64,000 bases of DNA. Source: Arthrobacter sp. MYb213. Its GTDB lineage: Bacteria > Actinomycetota > Actinomycetes > Actinomycetales > Micrococcaceae. Below, one piece after another: positions 37,001-45,608 of the stretch. The position numbers and the translations under genes are program-made. The notes beneath the pieces were generated by a model, which did no database searches, was not told the DNA's origin, and worked only from the letters and a program-made list of their open reading frames with translations. The DNA lies in assembly GCF_002979915.1 (NCBI RefSeq), contig NZ_PCQA01000001.1:682001-746000 (forward strand). The letters are read 5' to 3'. Position 1 is the stretch's first letter, and each line of letters begins with the position of its first letter.

Positions 37001-37611
37001 ATTCGGTGAGCAATCACCGGGCTGTTTAGGGCTATTTCGCCTTCTTCAATTAGCCCTTTGACTTCTTTTCGACGAAGCATTTCGCCATTTGGTTCGAGTT
37101 GGATCCATGCGATAGCGCTTGGGAGTGCCTCGAATTCGCATTCGAAAGTGAATGCGAGCCGGACGGTTCCGGCATGAAGTCCGTTTTCGTCTTCAACCTC
37201 TTCGACCTCGGTATCGGGATGTCCTTCTTCCGATGATTCCAATTCAGCTGAGTTCGAAATCGCAAGTTCGCGATAGTCCTCCCACGAGTTCAATACTCTG
37301 TCGAGTTCTAACGTGGCTGTGGCACTGTAACGATCGGCTGACCCCTGCACTTTCGAGACCACTGGTTCAGAAAACACGATGTGACGTCCGTGAAGTACTG
37401 CTACTGAGTAAGGTGCATAGTTTAGTTCAGCATTCAGGAGTAAACGACCATCACGAGACTCTGCAGCTAGCGCATGATGCCCCGAATAATAGCGGTAGGA
37501 TTTCCGCTTCAGCCGCTGGGCTCGCAAATCGCTGACGAGCGACTGTACTAGTGCTTGCGCGGAATGCTTCTTGAATGCCACTAAGTTGTGTTCCTTAATA
37601 TTGTTCGCCAT
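34069..37611 (-). CDS. Protein with two CDP-glycerol glycerophosphotransferase domains
   Basis: 1180 residues. An N-terminal beta-rich region (about 40-400) with a very acidic patch (ESSEEGHPDTEVEEVEDE) has no family I recognise. The first transferase domain (about 420-765) carries FLQHGVMGTKWM (518-529), IIPTWRDW, FSLHPNM and TDYSSVAFDF (677-686). The second (about 815-1175) carries TWHGTPLKHMALD (907-919), LYAPTFRD, LLRMH and TDYSSVFFDY (1083-1092). The QHG and WHG types differ, as do TagB/TarB-like primases and TagF/TarF-like polymerases, so the protein might both prime and extend a poly(glycerol phosphate) chain. This is inference. It is encoded 379 bp from the 37991 gene on the same strand. 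Confidence 0.9.
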   Translation of the reverse strand: MANNIKEHNLVAFKKHSAQALVQSLVSDLRAQRLKRKSYRYYSGHHALAAESRDGRLLLNAELNYAPYSVAVLHGRHIVFSEPVVSKVQGSADRYSATATLELDRVLNSWEDYRELAISNSAELESSEEGHPDTEVEEVEDENGLHAGTVRLAFTFECEFEALPSAIAWIQLEPNGEMLRRKEVKGLIEEGEIALNSPVIAHRIMGRFEKTELLGAARYRSNERSTGVYVNKRAEVSIGINREVSHSYRIRTDVTQVRGGILSLAGILDTQTDRLTGARLSVVGRRTQTEFQTPIQLTLDSNLADRRFGKATYKWQADLDFTAQDWELFDRGDNYDIYLMVTHEGSVEERRVRVTRTPYIVRSTTQAGAVHKGNQTLAISPYFTFKAKSTSLILEVYEKEAFAVLEDSRAKSFPILESGRKPIWIVGELSYKAQDNALHLFRYLRTHRQDIDAYYVIDENSPDLRNFDTMDHVVFHGSKEHFELATRASRFVGTHHADYLYPTRHQSFSARTRATRVFLQHGVMGTKWMVPNYGKNSPGFTTDLFMVSSEREKHYIVSDFLYSPEDVKVTGLSRFDSLLANDIPTNKNMLLIIPTWRDWLQNEEAFLESAYLQEWKDLLSSPELAQMAAKHSLEVVFSLHPNMQHFREHFQDTPARLIVQGEVDVQELIKTAAVMVTDYSSVAFDFSFLHKPVHYFQFDRARFLGKKGSHLDLDAELPGRIAFDSGSLLTDLAETMDRGKTMEPQYIQRADVFMSHRDQNNSQRVTEEIEQASLRKRSQDGWKAELPDKLKRRFRKNKRYFSVMRAMFKTVSRTPLDENIVVFESGLGKQYGDSPRYIYEELVRSGDTRKKVWIYSGAHRFTDPNTIVIQRLSPEYFWYLARAKYWVSNQSFPHYLRRRKNGIYLQTWHGTPLKHMALDIEEIHGRDEGYVERVLNATNQWSHLISPSKYTTDIMKSAYSFSGMATELGYPRNDILMAPDAQAREVSIREGLGLAPDTRTVLYAPTFRDDAGTGHGRFKFELPMDLEEFDRRFGEDTVLLLRMHVLVSNAISIPEELNARILDVSGYPDIQELYLATDVLITDYSSVFFDYSLLRRPIVFYAYDLENYRDNLRGFYLDYQNEMPGPIVETEAELWDTVADALEGKDIGGVEREAFVKRFAPQDDGFASRRVVQKFFPQSK

Positions 37612-37990
37612 TTATTGCAAGCTTAGATTGAGACGCATGTTCGTGTTGCGTAAACTTCACGGATACTCAACTCATCGGCGAACATAAATGGTCAGCAAAA
37701 ATTCCTTCAGATGCTAGATAGCCAAGGGTTCATCAATGAAAGTCTTTGCGTTTCAGATTCCTAGACCAACACCGAACGTGCATATAAAGTGATTCGTTGC
37801 CTGATGACGCTAAGCAACGTAGGTGTAGTAAACGAAGGAAGTAGCTCCCCGAAACGCTCCTGATCCTCACTGAGGTTCACTTGTCCATGCATCCTCTATT
37901 TACGTTGAGTTCTACTGGTATTCTACGTAACTAAACGGCCCTAACAGCGGGTATTGAGTGCGTCGACCCCGAGTTTTAGCTGTTAATTTC
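37612..37990. other. Intergenic region within the teichoic acid cluster
   Basis: 379 bases between two same-strand genes. I see no ORF with a plausible start and ribosome site, no strong hairpin and no confident -35/-10 pair. It presumably contains the promoter for the double-transferase gene. Confidence 0.4.
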
Positions 37991-39259
37991 CTAGCTATGC
38001 CATTGACGGAAACCGATGAGCTTTTTTGCGCGCTCTTCGATGAGCTGTTCAATGATCTGTTCAAAACGGAGAGTCGACTCTCCAATGGCAAGATCACCGA
38101 AATAGAAACTGCGCATTTTCTGTCGGTCATTCACGTGCTCGTCTTCAAACAATGCTGCGTGTAGAAACTCTGAATTCAGTGCTATCGAATTCGAATCTAT
38201 GACCTGGCATGCCTGCGAAACGGGAGCATCGCGCAGTAAATTTGCCGGATTTGTGCGACGGTCCGAAAGCACGATAGGTCGTTCAGGATGAAGGTAGAGG
38301 TAGTCCAAAGCCACACTCGATACGTCGGTGATCAGTGCGTCAGTAGATGCGAACATAGCGAGAATATTTCCTTGAAGGCAAACCAAATGATTAGCCCCCA
38401 GAGCATTGGACTCATCAATTAAGTTCAAGATATTTTCATGTGCTTCCGCAACGGACGGATTGGTACTACTTTGCACGCGCGGATGAGGCTTATACACGAT
38501 TCGTATAGCTGGACTTCCAAGCAACAAATTGATGATTTGTTCCCCATAGAGGTCTATAGACGTGTAATTGTTGTCATCGTTCTCGCCCTCCCAAGTAGGC
38601 GCGTACATGACATCGAACTTGTCTGAGGCTTCCAGCTCGGGCGCAAAATCGATATCTAACTGTGGACGCCCAGTCACGAGAAGCTTACTGAAATCAAAAT
38701 CGACCAGCATCGATTCATGACGTTTGATCGCAGCCGGTCCAGCTACCAGAACTTTGTCATAGGCTTTGGCGCGATTTGAAACCATCGAGAGTTTGTCACT
38801 CTCCCCATGATTTACATGCACATGGACCAGACGAGGGTGCTCGATAGACTGAAAATTCGAATAGGAATTATTTACGTATATCACCAGACGCAGATCATTA
38901 TCGTTATACAACTTGATCAGGTCTGCGTATTTACGGATATAAATTTTGGGCAGCGACGTCAGCTTTGAAGCAGCTCTAAACGCGCTTAGAGAACGAAAAA
39001 CAAGCAAGACCTCTAGTTTCTCGTTCAGTTGTTCCAGTACAGGTAGCCACTGGGTCACTTGATATATCTTGCTCGCGGTGTCACCGAAATACATGACAAC
39101 TCTGCCAGGAACCGGCATATCAGCCATTCCGATTCCAGGACCAACAGAAGAAGCGCCGAACAGGCCGGCTACTTTCTTAACTGCTGGTCGACGCCCTAAA
39201 TTTTTAAGTACCGACTTCACATTGGACGTAAAAATCTCAGGAAAATGTTCGAATGTCAT
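37991..39259 (-). CDS. CDP-glycerol glycerophosphotransferase family protein (HGES type)
   Basis: 422 residues. The domain begins at about residue 50: MYFGDTASKIYQVTQWL, then HVHVNHGESDKLSMV (His likely catalytic), GRPQLDIDFA, MYAPTWEGEND, YKPHPRV, TDVSSVALDYL. The order of motifs matches the 28867-30063 product, so these two are one subtype, distinct from the WHG-type domains of the two large proteins. Probably part of poly(polyol phosphate) assembly. It lies 41 bp downstream of the tagD-like gene on the same strand. Confidence 0.88.
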   Translation of the reverse strand: MTFEHFPEIFTSNVKSVLKNLGRRPAVKKVAGLFGASSVGPGIGMADMPVPGRVVMYFGDTASKIYQVTQWLPVLEQLNEKLEVLLVFRSLSAFRAASKLTSLPKIYIRKYADLIKLYNDNDLRLVIYVNNSYSNFQSIEHPRLVHVHVNHGESDKLSMVSNRAKAYDKVLVAGPAAIKRHESMLVDFDFSKLLVTGRPQLDIDFAPELEASDKFDVMYAPTWEGENDDNNYTSIDLYGEQIINLLLGSPAIRIVYKPHPRVQSSTNPSVAEAHENILNLIDESNALGANHLVCLQGNILAMFASTDALITDVSSVALDYLYLHPERPIVLSDRRTNPANLLRDAPVSQACQVIDSNSIALNSEFLHAALFEDEHVNDRQKMRSFYFGDLAIGESTLRFEQIIEQLIEERAKKLIGFRQWHS

Positions 39260-39300
39260 GGAAGCTCTTCTGCGAGTGGTTAGTTGCTATGTCAAAAGAA

Positions 39301-39762
39301 CTAGCTGAGTTCTTTAACAATCTGGCTTAACGAGTCGAGGGTGTTCTTCAATGCCTCGACATGACGCTCATCAAATTCGCTCAGCACGCGTTTCATTTCG
39401 GTAGTCGAGATTCCAGCGGTACGAGGCAAGTAGACAACTTCAACTTCGTCGCCTAGATCATCAAATTTTCCCTGCCAGTCTTCGCCAATTCCGAAGACTT
39501 TAGCATCATACTTTTTGATGTCAAGACGCTTCTGTGCCCAATTTTCTTCGGGGATAGCCAGATCTACGTACTTGATGGCCTGAACGATCTCTAGTCGCTG
39601 ATCAAATGGAACAACAGGCTTTTTACCCTTGATCGCATTGAACTCATCGGTTGAGACGCCAACTACAAGACGGTCACCCTTTTCCTTGAGTCGCTTGAGA
39701 ATGTTCAGATGCCCAATATGGAACAAATCGAACGTACCGTAAGTAAGAACTGTTTTAGCCAT
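39301..39762 (-). CDS. tagD: Glycerol-3-phosphate cytidylyltransferase (TagD-like)
   Basis: 153 residues from ATG 39762, chosen for GGAGG 6 bases upstream. A compact nucleotidyltransferase: YGTFDLFHIGHLNIL (HxGH at residues 14-17), VVGVSTDEFNAIKGKKP, PFDQRLEIV and a C-terminal RTAGISTTEMK (the ISTT motif contacting CTP). It makes CDP-glycerol from CTP and glycerol 3-phosphate, the donor for the four transferase-family proteins around it. The related sugar- or ethanolamine-specific cytidylyltransferases are less likely by length and motif. Confidence 0.93.
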   Translation of the reverse strand: MAKTVLTYGTFDLFHIGHLNILKRLKEKGDRLVVGVSTDEFNAIKGKKPVVPFDQRLEIVQAIKYVDLAIPEENWAQKRLDIKKYDAKVFGIGEDWQGKFDDLGDEVEVVYLPRTAGISTTEMKRVLSEFDERHVEALKNTLDSLSQIVKELS

Positions 39763-39828
39763 GTTTACCTCCACGTCATGAAACTGATGCATAGTAATTG
39801 TGGTGAGCTCTGTAGCCCTCCAATAAGT

Positions 39829-40719
39829 TTAAAGAACTGGCGGTCGTCCTGCCATAGTCATTCTAAGCACGGTAGACCACTTCAGCTTAGGGCGAGTCTC
39901 ACGATGCCAAGGGCTACCGCTCCAGCCGGCGCGCCAACCAGCCAAATACTGACGAACCGCAGAGCGGTTTTTCCGCATTCTCAGGCACTCCACCAGTAAC
40001 CAAGAGGTTGGATAGATCCAACATAAAGGTGCTGGGAGGTTTCTTCGCGCAAGCCATACTCGGTTACGTGCATTCAGACGGTAAAACTCGTCATGGCGGC
40101 GTGGGTCAACGACCGGGTGACCAATGCGCATATCCCCCGCGTACCAAACATAATGCCCGGTATCCCATATGCGCCAAGCGAGTTCGATTCCTTCATGCGC
40201 GTACCAAAATCCTGCGGCCCAACCGCCGGTGGCATCGAAAAGCGCTCGGGGACTAACTAAGCAAGTCTCCCCCACATGAAAGACCTTGCTAGGTTCTTCG
40301 GCCGTACGCTTGTTTAACCGTGGAATCCAACGTGTGGGATCATTCTCCAACGATTTAGGATCCGTAATTCGTGGCTGTAAGAGACCCATTTTCGGATACC
40401 GCTTGAACCGTTCAACAGCAGTGATCAAAAAATCTTCATCCAGGAACCATGAATCATCATCTAGAAAGCAAAGGAATTCGCCTTGCACATGGCTCACGCC
40501 CGCATTACGGCCGGCAGGAATACCTAGGTTCTCAGGGAGGAAGTGTGTTTTGATGGACGACGGAACGTCAGTTGGATCCCAACCGTTACCCACGACGACG
40601 GCGTCAATCTGAACACTCTTCTGCGCAAGTAGAGACTCTAATGCGCGTTTCAATTCGATGGGACGGTTTCCCATGGTCAGAACAACGACGCCAATGTGCG
40701 GCATCTTTTCAGTCGACAT
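39829..40719 (-). CDS. Family 2 glycosyltransferase
   Basis: 296 residues; GGGAGGAAACC precedes ATG 40719. A rhamnosyltransferase-like GT-A fold: VVVLTMGNRPIELKRALESL, PAGRNAGVSHVQGEFLCFLDDDSW (DDD metal site), TGGWAAGFWYAHEGIELAWRIW (acceptor-site E). The C-terminal 60 residues are basic and may be membrane-associated. Likely adds a sugar to a wall polymer or linkage unit. It follows the CDP-alcohol transferase gene by 18 bp in an apparent operon with it and the next GT2. Confidence 0.88.
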   Translation of the reverse strand: MSTEKMPHIGVVVLTMGNRPIELKRALESLLAQKSVQIDAVVVGNGWDPTDVPSSIKTHFLPENLGIPAGRNAGVSHVQGEFLCFLDDDSWFLDEDFLITAVERFKRYPKMGLLQPRITDPKSLENDPTRWIPRLNKRTAEEPSKVFHVGETCLVSPRALFDATGGWAAGFWYAHEGIELAWRIWDTGHYVWYAGDMRIGHPVVDPRRHDEFYRLNARNRVWLARRNLPAPLCWIYPTSWLLVECLRMRKNRSAVRQYLAGWRAGWSGSPWHRETRPKLKWSTVLRMTMAGRPPVL

Positions 40720-40737
40720 CGGTTTCCTCCCTTCTAA

Positions 40738-41562
40738 CTAATTAGCTTTGAGCCTAGTTGAGGCCATATTTGCAATGAAATGTCCTACGTTAACTAGCAC
40801 CGTAGCTGGAAGCAAGATCCAGATCATCCATTTCTCGGCAATCCCTGGTTCTCCAACGAGAGCCGAGATGATGGCACAAGCAAGGATCACGAGGCTAAGT
40901 TCCACCGCATGCAGCATCCGGTGAAAAGGCACGAAACGCGCTAAATAACGTAAACGTCCTACCAGTGACGTCACTGGTATAGAGCGCGCTTCTGCCGTAT
41001 CAGGAAGCTTGCCCAGTCCTGCCATGCTACGGGCGGCATGCACCATCAGTGATTGCGACCTGTTGAGTACAAGCAGAACAGCCAGACATGCTCCCATAAA
41101 CAACGTTGGCCATGCCTGCGTTGCATTGTCGCTACTTCCAGAGAGCTCCATGAACACGCGGTAGCCCAGGGCAATAGGGATCAGCGCTTCGGTTGTATGG
41201 TGACCGACCATATCGATGAATATTCCGCGCGGGGACTGAGTGCCACGCCAGCGAGCCACTTCTCCATCTGAACAGTCAAAGTAGAGCTGTACCTGTGAGA
41301 GTACGACGGCCAGTAGTGGTCCCCAGATTCCAGGGATTAGCAACGCTATAGACATACACCAGCCGGCGAGGATCATCAACCCGGTGACACCGTTGGCAGA
41401 GATACGGGTTCGCACCAATACCGCTGTGAGGTAGATAGAGATGTGACGAAGGTAGAGCTCGGCGGTCCAGTGTTCTGCATTTTTTCGCGCACGGACTTCA
41501 GGTGGTTGGCAAACCGCACGAAGTTCCTGAAGCGTCGGTCGTGATGGACGTTCTGAACTCAT
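40738..41562 (-). CDS. CDP-alcohol phosphatidyltransferase family membrane protein
   Basis: 274 residues, about six membrane helices. The family motif is present as DCSDGEVARWRGTQSPRGIFIDMVGHH: the first three Asp and the Gly/Arg are kept, but the fourth Asp (general base position) is His. The enzyme class transfers a phospho-alcohol from a CDP-alcohol to an alcohol acceptor in the membrane. Here the donor may be CDP-glycerol or CDP-ribitol-like compounds or CDP-diacylglycerol; the context suggests a step in lipid-linked polymer synthesis. ATG 41562 overlaps the stop of the upstream GT2 gene by 4 bp (ATGA), so the two are translationally coupled. Confidence 0.85.
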   Translation of the reverse strand: MSSERPSRPTLQELRAVCQPPEVRARKNAEHWTAELYLRHISIYLTAVLVRTRISANGVTGLMILAGWCMSIALLIPGIWGPLLAVVLSQVQLYFDCSDGEVARWRGTQSPRGIFIDMVGHHTTEALIPIALGYRVFMELSGSSDNATQAWPTLFMGACLAVLLVLNRSQSLMVHAARSMAGLGKLPDTAEARSIPVTSLVGRLRYLARFVPFHRMLHAVELSLVILACAIISALVGEPGIAEKWMIWILLPATVLVNVGHFIANMASTRLKAN

Positions 41563-42596
41563 TTGACCCTGCCTTTATCCAAAGTACTGCCGGCGCCAGA
41601 TATACGTCCTTTAATGTAGCCGAGCGCCCATGGAAGGTGGATGGAAGGGAAAGCTACTGCGGTAAGCAGCTTTTCTTTGAGTCCCTGCCCTTTGGCGCGT
41701 ATTCCTTCTACAGCACAGATCGATGCGTAAAGCACGGGGACAATCTTGCTCAGTTTCATCAAGGAATTTACTGGGTTCGGAAGCGATGCACCAGCAAACG
41801 GCTGAACAACTGAGGAGATCATTCCCACGCCTACTCCCACAAGTAGCAGCGGAGGCAGATCATGTCGCAAGGATTTCCCCTCGGGGAATCGCCGGGCAAT
41901 TTCACCACGCCAGGTTCCAGATGCGAACGACTGTTTGATTAACGCGCGGAAGTTATCGCGCGGGTAATAACCGACTTTTAGCTCTGGATCAAACCAAACC
42001 TTATGGCCTGCCTGTCTAATTCTGAGGCAAAGCTCCCAGTCTTGAGCTCGCCACATGTTCTCGTCAAAGTATCCGACCTCGTCGAACACTTCCCGACGAA
42101 AGATTCCTAAGTAAGCAGACTCGGCTTCACCTTCGGGGGCACCTGAATGATAGGCAGGTCCACCAAAGCCAAATTTCGAGTGATAGGCAGCAGCGATTGC
42201 TTGTTGTAGTGGCGTACGGCCACGAGCGTCCATTAGGCCACCAACATCATGTGCACCAACACGATTGAGAGTCTCAATGCCACGTTTTGTGTAATTAGTA
42301 GGAAGCTCACTATGCGCGTCGACGCGAACCACAATTGGATAAGTTGAATTACGGATGGCAAGATTCAATGCAATTGGGGTTCGCCCTTGGGGGTTGTCCA
42401 CCAGAGTTATCCGTGAATCTTGAGCTGCTAGTTGCCGGGCAACAAGATTTGTTTCATCCGTGCTCGGACCCAATGCAAGCACCAGTTCCTTGTCGCCCGC
42501 GTAGTCCTGCGCGAGAATCGATGCGACTGCCTCTTCGAGGTACTCGGCTTCATTCAGCACAGGCATTACGTAAGCAACGCCTGGATTTTCAGTCAT
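41559..42596 (-). CDS. Family 2 glycosyltransferase with C-terminal membrane segments
   Basis: 345 residues; AAAGGGACGG precedes ATG 42596. The GT-A domain is at 8-230: VAYVMPVLNEAEYLEEAV, LGPSTDETN, VVRVDAHSELP (DxH in the DxD place), QDWELCLRIRQAGHKVWFDP. It is followed by about three hydrophobic segments (250-340; LLLVGVGVGMISSVVQPFAG and others). Similar to succinoglycan/ExoA-type enzymes. It presumably adds a sugar to a lipid-linked intermediate. Coupled to the CDP-alcohol transferase gene and 8 bp downstream of the exporter ATPase gene. Confidence 0.88.
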   Translation of the reverse strand: MTENPGVAYVMPVLNEAEYLEEAVASILAQDYAGDKELVLALGPSTDETNLVARQLAAQDSRITLVDNPQGRTPIALNLAIRNSTYPIVVRVDAHSELPTNYTKRGIETLNRVGAHDVGGLMDARGRTPLQQAIAAAYHSKFGFGGPAYHSGAPEGEAESAYLGIFRREVFDEVGYFDENMWRAQDWELCLRIRQAGHKVWFDPELKVGYYPRDNFRALIKQSFASGTWRGEIARRFPEGKSLRHDLPPLLLVGVGVGMISSVVQPFAGASLPNPVNSLMKLSKIVPVLYASICAVEGIRAKGQGLKEKLLTAVAFPSIHLPWALGYIKGRISGAGSTLDKGRVK

Positions 42597-42604
42597 CCGT
42601 CCCT

Positions 42605-43489
42605 TTACTTCTTCTTCAAATGAGCTTGGTAAGCCTTAATTACTGCGTCAGGGTCGCCGTCCATCTTTTGAACGCCCTTTTCGATCCAAATACAGCGATT
42701 ACAAGTTTCCTTAATTGAATTCATGGAATGCGAAACGTTGAAAATCGTTCCCGCGTGTTCTTGAATCTCTCGAATCTTAGCTTCACTCCGCTTACGGAAT
42801 TTCGCATCGCCCACGGCCAAAGCTTCGTCAATAATCAGAATATCGTGTTTTTTTGATGCTGCAATTGCAAATTTTAGACGAGCTCCCATGCCAGACGAGT
42901 AGGTACGCATCGGCAAGTCAATAAATTCTTCGAGCTCAGCGAATTTTATGATCTCTTCTCGCATCTTCTCAACTTCTTCACGGCTATAACCGAGTGCGAG
43001 ACCGCCCAGAGTAATATTCTTATCGCCTGAAAGCCCAGGGATAAGAGCAGCGCCCACGCCCAGCAGGCTAGGCCGAGATCTCGCGTAGACACTTCCAGAA
43101 GCCGGCGGGGTCAACCCAGTAATGGCTTTAAGGAGAGTTGACTTGCCTGACCCATTTGAACCAATGATCCCAATGGACTCATTCTCGTACGCAACAAACG
43201 AGATCCCTTTCAGTGCATGGACTGTACGAACGCCACGCATATTCGACTGGAGTAACCGCCTGGCGCCTGCAGCTCCGACGGCTTTACCGCTGGAAAACAC
43301 TTCGTACTTGACATGAAGATTGTCTACCATCACCACTGGTTGACGGTTAGGGTCAATTTTCAGGCTCGCGCCCTTTACATCTTCAGGAGAGACCACATCG
43401 ATAAACGACGTGTCGTCTGAAAAGATCCGCTCAGGTTCATATTCCGGATGCAATTCAGGGTTTATTAGATCATCGAAGTTAATTCTCAC
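42605..43489 (-). CDS. tagH: Teichoic acid / polysaccharide ABC exporter ATPase (TagH-like)
   Basis: 294 residues from GTG 43489; AGGAG lies 11 bases upstream and the start overlaps the permease gene by 11 bp. After about 60 residues comes VVMVDNLHVKYEVF, Walker A GSNGSGKST, the signature YSSGMGARLKF, and Walker B ILIIDEALAVGD, as in TagH/Wzt/RfbE exporters. No long C-terminal substrate-binding extension, so it is not a Wzt-type length regulator. It powers export of the finished lipid-linked polymer with the permease encoded just upstream. Confidence 0.92.
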   Translation of the reverse strand: MRINFDDLINPELHPEYEPERIFSDDTSFIDVVSPEDVKGASLKIDPNRQPVVMVDNLHVKYEVFSSGKAVGAAGARRLLQSNMRGVRTVHALKGISFVAYENESIGIIGSNGSGKSTLLKAITGLTPPASGSVYARSRPSLLGVGAALIPGLSGDKNITLGGLALGYSREEVEKMREEIIKFAELEEFIDLPMRTYSSGMGARLKFAIAASKKHDILIIDEALAVGDAKFRKRSEAKIREIQEHAGTIFNVSHSMNSIKETCNRCIWIEKGVQKMDGDPDAVIKAYQAHLKKK

Positions 43490-44327
43490 GACCGTACCGC
43501 TCCTCCGCTTTCCAGAAGTAAACAAGACCGAATGCTAGAGTTCCAAAAGCCCAGATCCCTACCACAAGCCACGCACGGGGTTCATAAACTGCATTGTCCA
43601 TGATCATCGCACGTGCAATTTGCAATGTTTGGTACAGAGGATGGTAATCAAATGCTGTAACCATCCATGGCCATTTATTTAGGATTCGATCAACGCTAAA
43701 AAGAACGCCGGATGTGTAGAACAAAACTCGCCCGATCAGCGGCAAGATATTTGTGAAGTCACGTATATGCACCGTAATTCGCGCGCAGATCAACGCAATA
43801 CCCATGTTGAAAACACTGAAGAGAAGTACAAGAGGAATGATCACAAACCAAGTCCACTTCGGTGAAGTCCCCAAGATAAGTGCGTAAAGAAACATGACGG
43901 CGAGCATCGGAACCAACGTCAGAAGATTCTGAGTTACCTGAGCAACGGGAAGCGACAAACGGGGAAATGCCAATGACTGCACTAACGCAGTATTTCCAGT
44001 GATCGACTTCGCACCACCATTCATCGACGTCGTAAAGAATTCGAATAGGAACACACCAATGACAACAAAAACGGGGAAATCCACGCCTCTACTGCCGCCC
44101 TGCAAGATCCCAAAGATGAACCCATACATAATCGCGTTGAATGTAGGTTTCAGCACCACCCAAACAGAGCCCAACCGGTTACGCTCGTTCTGCGACTGCA
44201 CGCGAGCCTTTGCTAGTTCATAAATGAACTCTCTCCGGCTCCAGGTCTGCTTCAGGTAATCGACCAATGACGGTCTTGCCCCTACTCGGTGCAAGCCGTA
44301 CTTTTCGGCTTCCTCCGCAACTGTCAT
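43479..44327 (-). CDS. tagG: Teichoic acid / polysaccharide ABC exporter permease (TagG-like)
   Basis: 282 residues; an ABC-2 type permease with six hydrophobic segments. Family features: RREFIYELAKARVQSQNERNRLGSVW at the N-terminal amphipathic part, PVFVVIGVFLFEFF, NIL PLIGRVLFYTSGVLFSV-type helix, and a cytoplasmic C-terminus. It forms the exporter with the TagH-like ATPase encoded in the overlapping next gene. Moves undecaprenyl-linked polymer to the outer face, where the LCP protein encoded 145 bp upstream could attach it to peptidoglycan. Confidence 0.92.
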   Translation of the reverse strand: MTVAEEAEKYGLHRVGARPSLVDYLKQTWSRREFIYELAKARVQSQNERNRLGSVWVVLKPTFNAIMYGFIFGILQGGSRGVDFPVFVVIGVFLFEFFTTSMNGGAKSITGNTALVQSLAFPRLSLPVAQVTQNLLTLVPMLAVMFLYALILGTSPKWTWFVIIPLVLLFSVFNMGIALICARITVHIRDFTNILPLIGRVLFYTSGVLFSVDRILNKWPWMVTAFDYHPLYQTLQIARAMIMDNAVYEPRAWLVVGIWAFGTLAFGLVYFWKAEERYGREN

Positions 44328-44471
44328 GTGGAAAATGTCCTCTTGTCGAATGCTAACTACTACTTGAATTCGTAAGCACAGATGATCAAAGTCTAGTTTA
44401 TGCGCGGGGCTATCACGTGATTTCAGGCGCTAAGCGCGCGTGCAGTTAATCCCACTCAGTGTTACAGGTGT

Positions 44472-45533
44472 TTATTGCGGTGGATTCTCCGCAAGATATT
44501 TCGCCATCATATCTGTTTGCAAAGCTTCGGAAATTTGAGCGACGGCTAGTTCGCTGGCGAGTTCAATTGATTGGCCGTCCGGACTTGTTGAACTACCAGC
44601 GGTTGGCATGGTGAACATTTCAAGCTTCTCGGTATCAACGTTTTTTAGTTGCATACCCAATCCGACCATCGTCGCAGCATCAAACTCTGAGTCAAAGGTC
44701 AGATACGGCGAGACCTTATCTACGATGTTATAAAGCTTCGTTGGATTTGTGAGCGTATCGTTTGACAACATTTGGTTCACCGCGGCCATCAAGAAGGTCC
44801 GTTGGTTCTTTACTCGCTGGTAGTCGCCATCGCTGAACGATTTGCGTTCGCGCACAAAGCGCAGAGCGCGGTCGCCTTCGAGGGTGATCTCGCCCTCTGG
44901 GTAGAAGTAGTCGGTGTCGTTTGCGGTGAAAGGTATTTCGTTGGTCACCTTCACACCGCCGAGAGCAGTGGAAAGTTCGCGGAAACCTGCGAAGTCGATC
45001 ATAGCTACGTGATCAACTTTCGTATCGAATAAGCCCTCTACCGTTTGCATCAGTAACGGGACACCCCCAAGCTCAACGGCGGCGTTTAGCTTGTTCTGTC
45101 CATAACCTGGAACATCCACCCACATGTCTCTAACTAATGACATGACATAGATCTGTTTTCGGTCCTCCGGAATATGAACCAGCATCATCGAGTCACTTCG
45201 CTGACTTACAGCGCCCTCTAGTGCCGCTGAATCTGTCTCATTCTCATCCGCGTGATCAACACCCAGCATCAGAATGTTCATCGATCCGTCATCTGGGTTT
45301 TTAACCGGACGCGAGCTCTGCTGCTCATCGGTGTAGTTGATGGCTAAGGTGTTAGATTTCGAATTGAAATTATGTTGAAGGTTAAAAACATAAAACCCAG
45401 CACCCAAGGCAGCAACAACAACAAGAGCAACAACAGTCATCAAAACGCCGCGCATGCGTCGTTTTCGCTTGCGCTCCACTCCGTAGCGGGCGCTACGAGA
45501 GGTGAAGGTTTGGCTCTTGTTTGGGATATTCAT
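44472..45533 (-). CDS. LytR-CpsA-Psr (LCP) family wall-polymer ligase
   Basis: 353 residues. Cytoplasmic basic start, one membrane helix (about 27-52), then an extracytoplasmic LCP domain (about 80-280): NILMLGVDHAD, QRSDSMMLVHI (Asp binding Mg/pyrophosphate), SLVRDMWVDVPGYGQNKLNAA (catalytic Arg), DFAGF, ALRFVRERKSFSDGDYQRVKNQR. LCP enzymes move wall teichoic acid or arabinogalactan-type polymers from the lipid carrier to peptidoglycan. The location beside TagGH supports wall teichoic acid. Closely related in sequence to the 52970-54016 product. GCAGGA precedes ATG 45533. Confidence 0.93.
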   Translation of the reverse strand: MNIPNKSQTFTSRSARYGVERKRKRRMRGVLMTVVALVVVAALGAGFYVFNLQHNFNSKSNTLAINYTDEQQSSRPVKNPDDGSMNILMLGVDHADENETDSAALEGAVSQRSDSMMLVHIPEDRKQIYVMSLVRDMWVDVPGYGQNKLNAAVELGGVPLLMQTVEGLFDTKVDHVAMIDFAGFRELSTALGGVKVTNEIPFTANDTDYFYPEGEITLEGDRALRFVRERKSFSDGDYQRVKNQRTFLMAAVNQMLSNDTLTNPTKLYNIVDKVSPYLTFDSEFDAATMVGLGMQLKNVDTEKLEMFTMPTAGSSTSPDGQSIELASELAVAQISEALQTDMMAKYLAENPPQ

Positions 45534-45608
45534 TCCTGCAGCTTCTCAAAGAAAATCTATGGTCTTCCCATGTGGCAAGTGTTTGCTCGCTACAGTGGCA
45601 ATGAAAAA

